Source: Mycobacterium sp. Marseille-P9652
GTDB taxonomy: Bacteria > Actinomycetota > Actinomycetes > Mycobacteriales > Mycobacteriaceae
DNA length: 41,219 bases
Direction: 5' to 3'
Assembly: GCF_902652685.1 (NCBI RefSeq)
Contig: NZ_CACRUY010000047.1
Span: 1 to 41,219, forward strand
Below are positions 29,251-38,855 of this stretch, one piece after another. The position numbers and the translations under genes are program-made. The notes below the pieces were generated by a model. It was given only the letters and a program-made list of their open reading frames with translations, had not been told where the DNA came from and ran no database searches. Each line of letters opens with the position of its first letter. Position 1 is the stretch's first letter.

Positions 29251-30669
29251 CTAGACGTCATCCTCCCCGATCCGGTGCACGTGGATCAGGTTGGTCGACC
29301 CTACTGTGCCAGGTGGCGCGCCGGCCACGATCACCACCAGGTCGCCGCGCCGGTAGCGGCCGAGTTCCAGCAACGACTTGTCGACCTGGCGGATCATGCC
29401 GTCGGTGGACGTCATCATCGGCACGATGAACGTCTCGGTGCCCCAGGTCAGGGCGAGCTGGCTGCGCACCTCGGGCCACGCGGTGAAGGCGAGCAGGGGC
29501 AGCGGGGTGTGCAGGCGCGCCAACCGCTTCACCGTGTCGCCGGACTGGGTGAACGCGACCAGGGCCTTGGCGTCGAGCCGCTCGCCGATGTCGCGCGCCG
29601 CGTAGGAGATCACGCCGCGCTTCGTGCGTGGAACGTGCGTCAACGGCGGAGCGGCCGTGGAATTCTCCTCGACCGCGCACACGATGCGCGACATCGTCCG
29701 GACCGCCGCCAGGGGATGCTTCCCCACCGACGTCTCCCCCGACAGCATCAGCGCGTCGGCGCCGTCCAGCACCGCGTTGGCCACGTCGGAGGCCTCGGCC
29801 CGCGTCGGCCGCGAACTCTCGATCATCGAGTCGAGCATCTGGGTCGCCACGATCACCGGCTTGGCGTTCTCCCTGGCGATCTGGATGGCCCGCTTCTGCA
29901 CCAGCGGAACCTCTTCCAGCGGCAGCTCGACGCCCAGATCGCCGCGGGCCACCATCACGCCGTCGAACGCCAGCACGATCGCTTCCAGGTTGTCGACCGC
30001 CTCGGGCTTCTCCAGCTTGGCGATCACCGGAACCCGCCGGCCCACCCGATCCATCACCTCGTGGACGAGCTCGACGTCGGACGGGGACCGCACGAAGGAC
30101 AGCGCGACCAGGTCGACGCCGAGGTCGAGCGCGAAGGTGAGGTCCTCGATGTCCTTCTCCGACAGGGCCGGCGCGGACACGTTCATGCCGGGCAGCGAGA
30201 TGCCCTTGTTGTTGCTGACCGGGCCGCCCTCGGTGACGGTGCAGACGACGTCGTCGCCCTCGATCGCATCGACCTGCAGGCCGACCTTGCCGTCGTCCAC
30301 CAGCACCCGGTCCCCGACGGCGGCGTCCTCGGCCAGCTTCTTGTAGGTGGTGGACACGCGGTCGTGGGTGCCCTCGCAATCGGCGACCGTGATTCGCACC
30401 GTCTCGCCTTCGGCCCAATAGGTGGGACCGGTCGCGAAGCGACCCAATCGGATCTTGGGGCCCTGCAGGTCGGCGAGCACGCCGACCGCGCGGCCGGTGG
30501 CGTCGGACGCGGCTCGCACCCGTTCGTAGGCGGCTTTGTGGTCGGCGTAATCGCCGTGGCTGAAGTTCATTCGGGCGACGTCCATTCCGGCTTCGACGAG
30601 CGCCGTGATCATCTCGTCGGAGGCGGTGGCAGGACCAAGGGTGCAGACGATCTTTCCGCGCCTACTCAC
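29251..30669 (-). CDS. pykA: Pyruvate kinase
   Basis: The enzyme converts phosphoenolpyruvate and ADP to pyruvate and ATP, the last step of glycolysis. The start SRRGKIVCTLGPA and MNFSHGDYADH are family marks. The B domain spans about 70-165. The active site has AKLEKPEAVDN with the catalytic Lys, VARGDLGVELP with the metal-binding Glu/Asp, and TQMLDSMIESSRPTRAE. The regulatory C domain begins near 340. The 472-aa length is the mycobacterial norm. The start GTG 30669 lies 8 nt after a TATGCT -10 box, so the transcript is probably leaderless. A short repeat region separates it from tesB downstream. Confidence 0.98.
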   Translation of the reverse strand: MSRRGKIVCTLGPATASDEMITALVEAGMDVARMNFSHGDYADHKAAYERVRAASDATGRAVGVLADLQGPKIRLGRFATGPTYWAEGETVRITVADCEGTHDRVSTTYKKLAEDAAVGDRVLVDDGKVGLQVDAIEGDDVVCTVTEGGPVSNNKGISLPGMNVSAPALSEKDIEDLTFALDLGVDLVALSFVRSPSDVELVHEVMDRVGRRVPVIAKLEKPEAVDNLEAIVLAFDGVMVARGDLGVELPLEEVPLVQKRAIQIARENAKPVIVATQMLDSMIESSRPTRAEASDVANAVLDGADALMLSGETSVGKHPLAAVRTMSRIVCAVEENSTAAPPLTHVPRTKRGVISYAARDIGERLDAKALVAFTQSGDTVKRLARLHTPLPLLAFTAWPEVRSQLALTWGTETFIVPMMTSTDGMIRQVDKSLLELGRYRRGDLVVIVAGAPPGTVGSTNLIHVHRIGEDDV

Positions 30670-30677
30670 GCCGACCC

Positions 30678-30683
30678 AGCATA
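30678..30683 (-). promoter_or_regulatory. -10 box TATGCT, probable leaderless start of pykA
   Basis: On the minus strand TATGCT (30683-30678) is followed by 8 nt and GTG at 30669, with no ribosome-binding site. Confidence 0.5.
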
Positions 30684-30726
30684 GTCGTGCGGGGCGTCGA
30701 GGGCCTCTGCGAAAGGAACGGCACGG

Positions 30727-31140
30727 CTAGCCGTTGAGGGTCGGAACCATTGGGAAGCCGGGCAGGTTCCGCAGCACCGTCCAGAGCGTCGCGACGGCCG
30801 CGATCGCAAGGACCGCCGGCAGTGGCAGCGGCGCCACGCCGCGGCGGCGGCGCAGCAGCCCCCAGCCGAGCACCAGTGGTAGGCCGACCAGGAAGAAGAT
30901 GTTGTCGTGGGCGGCGGCAATCAGGTGGCCGTGCAGCAGGTCGTGCGTCATCCGCAGCCCGCCGCAGAAGGGGCAGTTCCAGCCGGTGAGCCACTTGAAC
31001 GGGCAGAGCGGGTACACCGAGCCGCTGTGGTGGGGGTCGACCAGCGCCACATAGCCGAGCGCACCGGCGAGCAGCGCGCCGGTGCCGGCCGCCGTGTAGG
31101 GGATGGACGACCGATGGCGGCGCGGGCCGGAAGGCCGCAT
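30727..31140 (-). CDS. DUF2752 membrane protein
   Basis: The 137-aa protein is Rv1616-like. It has three predicted helices, with the DUF2752 signature in the first loop: YPLCPFKWLTGWNCPFCGG and RMTHDLLHG, containing three cysteines and a conserved His. The function is unknown; the cysteine pattern suggests a metal site or disulphide. ATG 31140 (MRPSGPRRH) is chosen. A TTG at 31161 would add seven residues made from a duplicated TTGAACCC stretch. It lies 25 nt after the TM2 gene on the same strand and is probably co-transcribed with it. Confidence 0.87.
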   Translation of the reverse strand: MRPSGPRRHRSSIPYTAAGTGALLAGALGYVALVDPHHSGSVYPLCPFKWLTGWNCPFCGGLRMTHDLLHGHLIAAAHDNIFFLVGLPLVLGWGLLRRRRGVAPLPLPAVLAIAAVATLWTVLRNLPGFPMVPTLNG

Positions 31141-31165
31141 CGATGGGTTCAAAGGGTTCAAGGGG

Positions 31166-31552
31166 TCAGGTCCCGTCGCGCAGCGGGCGACCCTGGGCGT
31201 CGGGCACCTTGTCGGTGAGGATCAGGATCGCGTCGACGATGCTCCAGATGAGGCCGATGCCACACGTGAGCCACCCGACGAGCAATTGGGCGACACCGAC
31301 GCCGATGTCTCCGATGTAGAAGCGCCCGATTCCCCCGACGCCGAGGAGGCTGAGCAGCTGAAGCAGTCCCGCGACCGTCTTGGACTTGTCGGAGAGCGGT
31401 TGACCGGTGACCGGGTGACGGCCGAACGGTGCGGACGGGTCGTAGTAGCCGCCCTGCGGCGGGTACTGCGGGTACGGCGGCGGGTAGCCCGCTTGATACC
31501 CCGGTGGCGGCACGCCGAAATCGGCGGGATCGGGCGGCGACGGTTCGGTCAC
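31166..31552 (-). CDS. TM2-domain membrane protein
   Basis: The 128-aa protein is Rv1615-like. The first 50 residues are Pro/Tyr/Gly-rich (PPPGYQAGYPPPYPQYPPQGG). Two helices of a TM2 domain follow (about 58-80 and 88-110), with GGIGRFYIGDIGVGVAQLL and the DxF-like loop replaced by WSIVDAILI, as in other bacterial members. The function is unknown. GTG 31552 is chosen. CATGCT ends 6 nt upstream, a weak -10 candidate at the leaderless spacing. The longer frame to 31579 is not supported by any signal. Confidence 0.88.
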   Translation of the reverse strand: MTEPSPPDPADFGVPPPGYQAGYPPPYPQYPPQGGYYDPSAPFGRHPVTGQPLSDKSKTVAGLLQLLSLLGVGGIGRFYIGDIGVGVAQLLVGWLTCGIGLIWSIVDAILILTDKVPDAQGRPLRDGT

Positions 31553-31588
31553 GGTGCCAGCATGACAGATCCGCCGCACCTGGACCGG

Positions 31589-33055
31589 TCAGCCGCGATT
31601 TCTCCTGCGCAGACCCCAGCGGCGTCGCGGGACCTCGTCGTCGCTGGACGGGTATTCCACCGCGGTCGACTGCACATCGGCTGTTGGCGCCGCGGCGGGA
31701 ACGGCGTCCTCGGCCTGGTCGGCCTTTTCGGGCTCGTCGGCCTCTGCTGGCTCCCCGGCCTCCTCCGACTCGTCGGCCGTTGCGGGTGGCTCGGGCTCCT
31801 CCGACTTCTCGGCCTGGTCGGATCGCTCGCCCTCTTCGGCGTGCTCGGCCTCTTCGGGCTCGTGGCTGCCGGTTTCGGCCGCGGCGGGCAGTTCGTCGGC
31901 GACCGCGCCGCCGTCGGGCTCGTCGGGCTCCTCGGGTTCCTCGGGCTTGTCGGGTTCCTCGGGCTCGTCGGCCGTCTCGGGCTCCGGTTCGGCGGCCGCG
32001 GGCTCGTCGGTGATGGGTTCGGCAACCGCCGTCGCGACCGTCGCAGGCTCCGCCGCTTCGGTGGTGGCGCCGGGCCCGACCGCGTCCGCGACTTCGGCGT
32101 CCGTGGGTTCGGCGTCCGTAAGTTCGGCGTCCGTGACTTCTGAGTCCGTCGCGGTCGGCGCCGGGCCGGGCTCCACCTCGACGACGCCCGCATTGCCGCG
32201 CAGGCTCTCCGGATCCTCCCGGCCCTTCGGCGCCACCATGAAGTAGACCACCGCGCCGATGAAGACGAAGGTCGACGTGAACGAGTTGATCCGGATGCCG
32301 GCAATGTGGGTGGCGGTGTCGTCGCGCAGGAGTTCCACGACGAACCGCCCGACGCAATACCCGGCGACGTACAGCGCGAACAAGCGTCCGTGCCCCAGCG
32401 TGTACCGGCGGTCCAGGTACAGCAGTGCAGCGAAAACGATGAGGTTCCAGATCAATTCGTAGAGGAACGTGGGCTGCACGACCATGGCCACCTGGCCCGT
32501 CGAAACGCCGTCGAGCGAATGCGGATCGACATACCCCGACGGATCGCGGCGGTAAAAGATCTCCAGGCCCCACGGCACCTTGGTCTCCCGGCCGTAGAGC
32601 TCCTGATTGAAGTAGTTCCCGAGTCGGCCGATGGCCTGCGCCAGGATGATTCCCGGGGCGATCGCGTCGCCGAAGGCGGGCAGCGGTATTCCATGCCGCC
32701 GGCACGCGATCCACGCGCCGACGGCGCCGAGCGCCACCGCGCCCCAGATGCCCAGGCCGCCGTCCCAGACGCGCAGCGCCGCCCCGAGTCCCGCGCCGCC
32801 CGGACCCCAATACGTCCGCCAGTCCGTCGCCAGGTGGTAGAGCCGGCCGCCGACCAGACCGAACGGCACGGCCCACAGCGCGACGTCGTAGATCACGCCG
32901 CGCTCGCCGCCGCGCGCCTCCCACCGGCGGTCACCGATGACGAGGGCGGCCACGATGCCGGCGATGATGAACAGCGCGTAGGCCCGAATCGGCAGCGGCC
33001 CGACGTGCCACACCCCCTGCGGCGGGCTGGGGAAGTACGCGAGCAGCCTCGTCAT
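31589..33055 (-). CDS. lgt: Phosphatidylglycerol-prolipoprotein diacylglyceryl transferase
   Basis: Lgt attaches diacylglycerol to the lipobox cysteine of prolipoproteins, the first step of lipoprotein maturation. The membrane core (1-265) has seven helices. The Lgt signature is GRLGNYFNQELYGRETKVPWGLE (start quoted as landmark). YVAGYCVGRFVVELLRDD carries the essential Arg, and a conserved His sits in GRLYHLATDW. The remaining 220 residues are a cytoplasmic tail made almost only of Glu, Asp, Pro, Ala and Thr (EPEEPDKPEEPEEPDEPD) that ends with RRRWGLRRRNRG. Long tails are usual in mycobacterial Lgt, but this one is notably acidic and repetitive. ATG 33055 overlaps the trpA stop by 4 nt (ATGA), so Lgt is coupled to the trp operon. 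Confidence 0.97.
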   Translation of the reverse strand: MTRLLAYFPSPPQGVWHVGPLPIRAYALFIIAGIVAALVIGDRRWEARGGERGVIYDVALWAVPFGLVGGRLYHLATDWRTYWGPGGAGLGAALRVWDGGLGIWGAVALGAVGAWIACRRHGIPLPAFGDAIAPGIILAQAIGRLGNYFNQELYGRETKVPWGLEIFYRRDPSGYVDPHSLDGVSTGQVAMVVQPTFLYELIWNLIVFAALLYLDRRYTLGHGRLFALYVAGYCVGRFVVELLRDDTATHIAGIRINSFTSTFVFIGAVVYFMVAPKGREDPESLRGNAGVVEVEPGPAPTATDSEVTDAELTDAEPTDAEVADAVGPGATTEAAEPATVATAVAEPITDEPAAAEPEPETADEPEEPDKPEEPEEPDEPDGGAVADELPAAAETGSHEPEEAEHAEEGERSDQAEKSEEPEPPATADESEEAGEPAEADEPEKADQAEDAVPAAAPTADVQSTAVEYPSSDDEVPRRRWGLRRRNRG

Positions 33056-33867
33056 GAGGCGGCCACCCTGTCGCGCACACCCTCGGCGAGTTCCTCGGTC
33101 AGGACCCGCAGGGCAGGCAGGCCGCCGTCGCCCAGGGCCGAAACCAGCGCGGAGCCGACGATGACACCGTCGGCATAGCGGGCGATCTGCGCGGCCTGCT
33201 CGCGGGAGCGGACCCCGAGGCCGACACCGACGGGTATGTCGGAGAACGCCCGCACCTTGGCGACGAGTTCCGGCGCCGCGTGCGACACCGCGTCACGCGC
33301 CCCCGTCACGCCCATCGTGGAGGCCGCGTAGACGAACCCGCGCGACGCCTCGACCGTCATTGCCAGACGTTGGGGCGTCGACGACGGCGCCACCAGAAAG
33401 ATCCGGTCCAACCCATGCTCCTCGGAGGCGCTGATCCATTGATCGGCCTCGTCCGGGATGAGGTCCGGCGTGATCAGGCCGCGACCGCCGGCGGCGGCCA
33501 GATCGCGGGCGAACGCGTCAACCCCGTAGCGCAGCACCGGGTTCCAGTACGTCATCACCACGGCGTGACCGCCGGCCGAACTGATCGCCTCGACTGCGGC
33601 GAGGGTGTCCCGGACGCGCACCCCCTTCTGGAGTGCCACCTCGGTGGCCCGCGCGATGGTCGGGCCGTCCATGCCGGGATCCGAGTACGGCACGCCGACT
33701 TCGACGATGTCGCAACCGGATTCGACGAGCGCGATCATCCCGGCCACCGACGCCGGTACGTCGGGGAAGCCGGTGGGCAGATAACCGATGAGCGCCGCGC
33801 GACCGTCGTTGCGGCACGACTCGAATACCGGGGCCAGCCTGCTCGGCCCGTTGTGCTCCACGGTCAT
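33052..33867 (-). CDS. trpA: Tryptophan synthase alpha chain
   Basis: TrpA cleaves indole-3-glycerol phosphate to indole, which passes through a tunnel to TrpB. The TIM barrel shows [12 protein letters not shown], the catalytic Glu in [19 protein letters not shown] and the second acid in YSDP. The phosphate-binding loop is GLGVRSREQ with GVIVGSALV near the end. The 271-aa length is normal. ATG 33867 (MTVEHNG) is chosen and overlaps the trpB stop by 4 nt (ATGA). A longer frame to 33900 lies within trpB and is unlikely to be used. Confidence 0.98.
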   Translation of the reverse strand: MTVEHNGPSRLAPVFESCRNDGRAALIGYLPTGFPDVPASVAGMIALVESGCDIVEVGVPYSDPGMDGPTIARATEVALQKGVRVRDTLAAVEAISSAGGHAVVMTYWNPVLRYGVDAFARDLAAAGGRGLITPDLIPDEADQWISASEEHGLDRIFLVAPSSTPQRLAMTVEASRGFVYAASTMGVTGARDAVSHAAPELVAKVRAFSDIPVGVGLGVRSREQAAQIARYADGVIVGSALVSALGDGGLPALRVLTEELAEGVRDRVAAS

Positions 33868-35129
33868 CGCGCGCCCTGGTCGTCCATCAGCCCGAACCAC
33901 GTGGCGGCGGTCTCGACGTCTTTGTCACCGCGGCCCGAGAGGTTCACGACAACGATTGCGCCCGGACCCATTTCGACGCCGAGCCGCAGCGCGCCCGACA
34001 CCGCGTGCGCGGACTCGATCGCCGGAATGATTCCCTCGGTGCGGCACAGCAACCGGAAGGCGTCCATCGCCTCGGAGTCGGTGACGGGCCGGTACTCGGC
34101 ACGGCCGGTCTCCCTGAGCCACGCGTGCTCCGGCCCGACGCCCGGGTAGTCCAAACCGGCTGAGATGGAATGGGATTCGATGGTCTGGCCGTCCTCGTCC
34201 TGCAACAGGTAGGAGAACGAGCCCTGAAACGCACCCGGCGAACCACCGGTGAACGTCGCCGCGTGCCTGCCGGTCTCCACGCCGTCGCCCGCGGCCTCGA
34301 AGCCGACCAGCCGCACGCCGGGGTCGTCGATGAACGCGTGAAAGATGCCGATGGCGTTGGATCCGCCGCCGACGCACGCGACGACCGCGTCGGGCAGGCG
34401 GCCGGCTTGCGCCTGGATCTGCACGCGCGTCTCCAGGCCGATGATCCGCTGGAAGTCGCGCACCATGGTCGGAAAGGGGTGCGGGCCCGCGGCGGTGCCG
34501 AAGCAGTAGTACGTGGTGTCGGCGTTGGTCACCCAGTCGCGGAACGCCTCGTTGATGGCGTCCTTGAGCGTCCGGGAGCCGCTTTCCACGGAGACCACCT
34601 CGGCGCCCAGCAGGCGCATCCGCGCCACGTTGAGGGCCTGGCGCGCGGTGTCGACCGCGCCCATGTAGATCACGCAGTCAAGCCCCAACAGGGCGCACGC
34701 CGTCGCCGTCGCCACGCCGTGCTGGCCGGCACCGGTCTCGGCGATCACCCGGTGCTTTCCCATCCTGCGGGCGAGCAACGCCTGGCCCAGGACATTGTTG
34801 ATCTTGTGAGACCCGGTGTGGTTCAAGTCTTCTCGTTTGAGGAAGATACGTGCGCCGCCGGCATGCTCGGACAGCCGCGTGGCCTCGTAGAGCGGCGACG
34901 GCCGGCCGGTGTAGTGGGTTTGGAGGTCGTCGAGGGTGTCCAGAAAGTCCGGGTTGACCCGTTCCTTCTCGTAGGCGGCGGTGACCTCTTCGATGACCGC
35001 CATCAGCGCCTCGGCGACATAGCGCCCGCCGTAGACGCCGAAGTGCCCGCCGCTGTCGGGGTCGTGGCGGGTCGGTTCAGCGATGGCGGCACTCGAACGG
35101 GGTAATTCCGGCCCGGTCAGGTCTTCCAT
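33864..35129 (-). CDS. trpB: Tryptophan synthase beta chain
   Basis: TrpB joins indole and serine to make tryptophan with pyridoxal phosphate. [15 protein letters not shown] places the PLP lysine at residue 109. [12 protein letters not shown] holds the catalytic Glu region, and [10 protein letters not shown] binds the cofactor phosphate. The 421-aa length is that of mycobacterial TrpB. ATG 35129 is chosen; GTG 35135, two codons earlier, is possible, and neither has a strong ribosome-binding site. It lies 42 nt after trpC and overlaps trpA, forming one operon. Confidence 0.98.
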   Translation of the reverse strand: MEDLTGPELPRSSAAIAEPTRHDPDSGGHFGVYGGRYVAEALMAVIEEVTAAYEKERVNPDFLDTLDDLQTHYTGRPSPLYEATRLSEHAGGARIFLKREDLNHTGSHKINNVLGQALLARRMGKHRVIAETGAGQHGVATATACALLGLDCVIYMGAVDTARQALNVARMRLLGAEVVSVESGSRTLKDAINEAFRDWVTNADTTYYCFGTAAGPHPFPTMVRDFQRIIGLETRVQIQAQAGRLPDAVVACVGGGSNAIGIFHAFIDDPGVRLVGFEAAGDGVETGRHAATFTGGSPGAFQGSFSYLLQDEDGQTIESHSISAGLDYPGVGPEHAWLRETGRAEYRPVTDSEAMDAFRLLCRTEGIIPAIESAHAVSGALRLGVEMGPGAIVVVNLSGRGDKDVETAATWFGLMDDQGAR

Positions 35130-35171
35130 CACCAAGGCTCAACGCGCGGGCGGCTCATCGGGTTCAAAGAC

Positions 35172-35990
35172 TCAGCGAGCCGGCTTGGGACAGGACGGGT
35201 GGGTGCCCGCGGTGACCAGGTCGGCGACGGCGGCGCGCGGGTCACCGCTTTTCACCAGGCCCTCGCCGACCAACACGGCGTCGGCGCCCGCCCCGGCGTA
35301 CGCCAAGAGGTCGGCGGTGCCGCGGACGCCGGACTCGGCGATGCGGATGACGTTGCTGGGCAACCCGGGGGCGATGCGCGCGAAGCAATCCCGGTCGACC
35401 GCCAGCGTCGTCAGGTCGCGGGCGTTGACACCGATCACGTTGGCGCCGGCCTTGAGCGCACGGTCGGCCTCTTCTTCGGTGTGCACCTCGACAAGCGCTG
35501 TCATGCCGAGTGATTCGGTGCGGTCCAGCAACGAGACCAGGGCGGACTGGTCGAGCGCGGCGACGATGAGCAACACCATGTCCGCGCCGTGCGCGCGCGC
35601 CTCGTGAATCTGATACGGCTGGATCACAAAGTCCTTGCGCAACACGGGAATCGAGACCGCCGCCCGCACGGCGTCCAGGTCGTCGAGCGAGCCGTGGAAA
35701 CGGCGCTCCTCGGTCAGCACGCTGATGATCCGCGCGCCACCCTCCTCGTAGGCCCGCGCCAGCTTCGCCGGGTCGGCGATGGCCGCCAGCGGACCCGCCG
35801 ACGGGCTGGCGCGTTTGACTTCGGCGATGACGCCGATACCGGGCTCGCGCAGTGCGGCCATCACGTCGAGCGGCGGGCGTGCGGCGGCGGCCTTGGCCTT
35901 GATCTCCGACAGGCTGATCAGGGATTCGCGCGCGGCAACGTCGGCCCGGACTCCCTCGAGGATGGAGTCAAGCACGGATGCCGGACTCAT
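35172..35990 (-). CDS. trpC: Indole-3-glycerol phosphate synthase
   Basis: TrpC closes the indole ring from carboxyphenylamino-deoxyribulose phosphate. The TIM barrel has [13 protein letters not shown] with the catalytic Lys, VLRKDFVI with the second Lys, [19 protein letters not shown], and the phosphate loop AESGVRG with [10 protein letters not shown]. The 272-aa length equals the M. tuberculosis protein. ATG 35990 has a GGAAGGAAG purine stretch 8 nt upstream. A 93-nt gap separates it from the trp-associated membrane protein gene, the largest gap in the operon. I see no leader peptide or clear terminator there. Confidence 0.98.
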   Translation of the reverse strand: MSPASVLDSILEGVRADVAARESLISLSEIKAKAAAARPPLDVMAALREPGIGVIAEVKRASPSAGPLAAIADPAKLARAYEEGGARIISVLTEERRFHGSLDDLDAVRAAVSIPVLRKDFVIQPYQIHEARAHGADMVLLIVAALDQSALVSLLDRTESLGMTALVEVHTEEEADRALKAGANVIGVNARDLTTLAVDRDCFARIAPGLPSNVIRIAESGVRGTADLLAYAGAGADAVLVGEGLVKSGDPRAAVADLVTAGTHPSCPKPAR

Positions 35991-36083
35991 GCCTGTTGCT
36001 TCCTTCCATCACCACGCTCGCCCCGCCGTCGCCACGATCTCGACGACGTCCATGAAGGGTAGCGGCCCTCGGCACACGGCCCG

Positions 36084-36764
36084 TCACCGCCCCTCGGTGT
36101 CCCGCGCGGGGTCCTGCCCGCAGGGCGGCTCGGTCGGGTCACGACCTTCGTCAAGCGCATCCCAGATCATCCGTTCCGACATCTTCGGCGTGGTTGGCTC
36201 CTCCAGGATCGCCCCATCGGCGCCCTCGCGTAACGCATTCGACCGGCGCGTCGCGGGAGCCGCGTACTTGTCGACGCGCGAGCGGTCCGACCCAAGAGCC
36301 GATGCCGAGCGCATCAACAGCACGGCCGCGGCCACGCAGCACGCGGCGGCGGCCACCGCGATCCCCGCGCCCCAGTGGTGCCGGTCGCTGCCCACGACCG
36401 TCATCAGCGGAACGCGCGCCAGGTCCGCCCCGCGGACGGCCACGTCCGGGAGCACCCACAGGCTGACGCCCAGGTAGCCGACCGCGAGGCCGACCACCGC
36501 CAGCAGCCCCGCCAGCGCGCGCAGCCGCCAGCCGCGCACGGCCAGGGCCGCCACCGCGGCCGCGAGCATGAGCACGGCGAGGGGAACCAGCGCCGTGGAC
36601 CACGCCGCGCCGGACAGCGTCACGTCCTTGGGCGGGCCCAGCCCGTCGAACGACCGGATCTCGACCCACGGCAACCGCGACGCTGCCCACAGCGCGACGG
36701 CGGCGACCAGCAGCAACACCTGGGCGATCAGGATCGTCCGCCGGCCGGTGCGGGCTTCAGCCAT
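36084..36764 (-). CDS. Trp-operon-associated membrane protein (TIGR02234 type)
   Basis: The 226-aa protein has four predicted helices (about 10-28, 53-72, 82-105 and 133-152) and a charged cytoplasmic tail of about 70 residues. It is Rv1610-like and belongs to the actinobacterial family that nearly always sits between trpE and trpC. Landmarks are ASRLPWVEI in the first outer loop, [13 protein letters not shown], and the tail motif [19 protein letters not shown] near the end. Its function is unknown; a role in tryptophan or precursor transport is a guess from context. ATG 36764 overlaps the trpE stop by 8 nt, so translation is coupled. Confidence 0.9.
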   Translation of the reverse strand: MAEARTGRRTILIAQVLLLVAAVALWAASRLPWVEIRSFDGLGPPKDVTLSGAAWSTALVPLAVLMLAAAVAALAVRGWRLRALAGLLAVVGLAVGYLGVSLWVLPDVAVRGADLARVPLMTVVGSDRHHWGAGIAVAAAACCVAAAVLLMRSASALGSDRSRVDKYAAPATRRSNALREGADGAILEEPTTPKMSERMIWDALDEGRDPTEPPCGQDPARDTEGR

Positions 36765-38295
36765 TGCGGCTGGGGTCCGGGGCGGCCAGGGTCTCGGCAG
36801 CGGCGATGGCGTTGAGCACCGCGCGGGCCTTGTTGCTGGCCTCGGTGTACTCGTAGGGGCCGTTGGAGTCGGCCACCACCCCGCCGCCGGCCTGGACGTA
36901 GGCCGTGCCGTCGCGCATCAGGGCGGTCCGGATGGCGATGGCGAAGTCGGCGTTGCCCGCAAAGTCGAGGTAGCCGACCACACCGCCGTAGAGGCCGCGG
37001 CGCGTCTTCTCGACCTCCTCGATCAGTTCCATCGCCCGCACCTTGGGCGCGCCCGACAGCGTTCCCGCCGGGAAGCAGGCCGTCACCGCGTCCAGCGCGG
37101 TGCGGCCCCCTCCCAGCATCCCGGTCACCGTCGACACCAGGTGCATCACGTGGCTGTAGCGCTCGATGTGGCTGTAGTCCTCGACGCGTACGGTGCCCGG
37201 CGTGCAGACCCGGCCGAGGTCGTTGCGGCCCAAGTCGACCAGCATGAGGTGCTCGGCGCGCTCCTTGTCGTCGGCCAGCAGGTCGGACTCCAGCTGCTGG
37301 TCCTCCTCCTCGGTCTTGCCGCGCCAGCGGGTTCCGGCGATCGGATGCGTCGTCGCCCAGCCGTCGGCCACCGTCACCAACGCCTCGGGGCTGGAGCCGA
37401 CGATCGAAAAGTCCGTCGCCCCTTGGTCATTCGGCACGTGCAGCAGGTACATGTAGGGGCTGGGGTTCGTCACCCGCAGCATCCGGTACACGTCGATGGG
37501 ATCGACGCCGGTGTCCATCTCGAAGCGCTGCGAGGGCACCACCTGGAACGCCTCGCCGGCCGCGATCTGCTCGACCAGGTAGTCGACGATCTTGGTGTAC
37601 TCCTCGACCGTGCGCTGCGCCCGGTGCCGCGGCTCGGGCCTGCTGAAGGTGGCGACCGTCGACGGCAGCGCCTGGCCCAGCGCCGCCGTCATCACGTCCA
37701 GCCGCGCGACGGCGTCGTCGTAGGCCTCGTCGACGCGCTCGTCGGTGCCGTTCCAGTTCACGGCGTTGGCGATCAGCGTGATGGTGCCCTCGTGGTGGTC
37801 GACCGCCGCCAGGTCGGTGGCCAGCAGCAGCAGCATGTCGGGCAGGCGCAGGTCGTCGACGGCGAGCTCGGGCAGCCGTTCCAGCCGGCGCACCAGGTCG
37901 TAGGCGAAGAAGCCGACCATGCCGCCCGAGAGCGGCGGCAGGCCCGGGAGCGCCGCGGTCGCGAGCAGCTCGAGCGTGGCGCGCAGCGCCTGCAGCGGGT
38001 CGCCGCCGGTCGGGGCGTCCCGCGGCACGGCGCCCAGCCACACCGCCTGCCCGTCGCGCACCGTCAGCGCCGAGGGCGATCCCGCGCCGATGAAGGACCA
38101 GCGCGACCAGGACCGCCCGTTCTCGGCGGATTCCAGCAGGAACGTGCCCGGGCGGTTGGCGGCCAGCTTGCGGTAGGCCGACAGCGGCGTCTCGCTGTCG
38201 GCGAGCACCTTGCGGGTCACCGGAACCACGCGGTGTTCCGCCGCGAGCCGACGGAAATCCGCCCGTGAGGTGGTGGCGGCGAGGTGGTCGTGCAC
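36757..38295 (-). CDS. trpE: Anthranilate synthase component I
   Basis: TrpE turns chorismate and ammonia (from its TrpG partner, not in the window) into anthranilate and is normally inhibited by tryptophan. N-terminal feedback-site residues are in [19 protein letters not shown]. The chorismate-utilising domain has [59 protein letters not shown] and AGGGVVADS, each as a short landmark. The 512-aa length is normal. GTG 38295 gives [11 protein letters not shown], as in relatives. It is the first gene of the trpE-(membrane protein)-trpC-trpB-trpA-lgt unit. Its 87-nt divergent region with bcp shows no run of Trp codons, so no leader-peptide attenuator is visible. Confidence 0.98.
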   Translation of the reverse strand: MHDHLAATTSRADFRRLAAEHRVVPVTRKVLADSETPLSAYRKLAANRPGTFLLESAENGRSWSRWSFIGAGSPSALTVRDGQAVWLGAVPRDAPTGGDPLQALRATLELLATAALPGLPPLSGGMVGFFAYDLVRRLERLPELAVDDLRLPDMLLLLATDLAAVDHHEGTITLIANAVNWNGTDERVDEAYDDAVARLDVMTAALGQALPSTVATFSRPEPRHRAQRTVEEYTKIVDYLVEQIAAGEAFQVVPSQRFEMDTGVDPIDVYRMLRVTNPSPYMYLLHVPNDQGATDFSIVGSSPEALVTVADGWATTHPIAGTRWRGKTEEEDQQLESDLLADDKERAEHLMLVDLGRNDLGRVCTPGTVRVEDYSHIERYSHVMHLVSTVTGMLGGGRTALDAVTACFPAGTLSGAPKVRAMELIEEVEKTRRGLYGGVVGYLDFAGNADFAIAIRTALMRDGTAYVQAGGGVVADSNGPYEYTEASNKARAVLNAIAAAETLAAPDPSRNG

Positions 38296-38382
38296 CGAGC
38301 CATTCTCCCAGACACCGGGTCGGGCTTTCGAGCGCCCGGATTGACGGTGGCGTTACGGGCGCGACAGTGCCAGTGTGAGGGC

Positions 38383-38847
38383 ATGAAAGCTGGCGACACG
38401 GTGCCCGACTTCGAACTCCCCGACCAGAGCGGCACACCGCGCAGGCTCAGCGACCTGTTGTCCGGCGGCCCCGTCGTGCTGTTCTTCTATCCCGCCGCGA
38501 TGACGCCCGGCTGCACCAAGGAGGCCTGTCACTTTCGCGACCTGGCGGCCGAGTTCGCGGCGGTCGGTGCCAGCCGGGTCGGCATCAGCACGGATCCCGT
38601 GCAGAAGCAGGCCAAGTTCGTCGACATGCACAAGTTCGACTACCCGCTGCTGTCGGACGCCGACGGCACGGTTGCCGCGCAGTTCGGCGTCAAGCGCGGC
38701 CTGCTGGGCAAGCTGATGCCCGTCAAGCGCACCACCTTCGTGATCGACACCGACCGCACGGTGCTCGACGTGATCGCCAGCGAGTTCAGCATGGACACCC
38801 ACGCCGACAAGGCGCTGGAGACGCTGCGCGCGAAGTCGTCGGCCTAG
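38383..38847 (+). CDS. bcpB: Peroxiredoxin of the BCP/PrxQ type
   Basis: The enzyme reduces hydrogen peroxide and organic peroxides using cysteine thiols. The 154-aa thioredoxin-fold protein has FFYPAAMTPGCTKEACHFRD. The peroxidatic cysteine and a resolving cysteine lie five residues apart, as in atypical two-Cys BCP proteins. VGISTDPVQKQAKF and TTFVIDTDR follow. ATG 38383 (MKAGDTVPDFELPDQ) is the homology-supported start; the frame upstream to 38284 overlaps the trpE promoter region. CAGTGT ends 6 nt before the ATG. The gene diverges from trpE and converges on chaA with an 8-nt gap. Confidence 0.96.
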   Translation: MKAGDTVPDFELPDQSGTPRRLSDLLSGGPVVLFFYPAAMTPGCTKEACHFRDLAAEFAAVGASRVGISTDPVQKQAKFVDMHKFDYPLLSDADGTVAAQFGVKRGLLGKLMPVKRTTFVIDTDRTVLDVIASEFSMDTHADKALETLRAKSSA

Positions 38848-38855
38848 CAGGCGCC

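Noticed and set aside
38296-38382. A tryptophan leader-peptide attenuator before trpE
   Set aside because: No small frame with consecutive Trp codons and no competing hairpins were found in the 87-nt divergent region.
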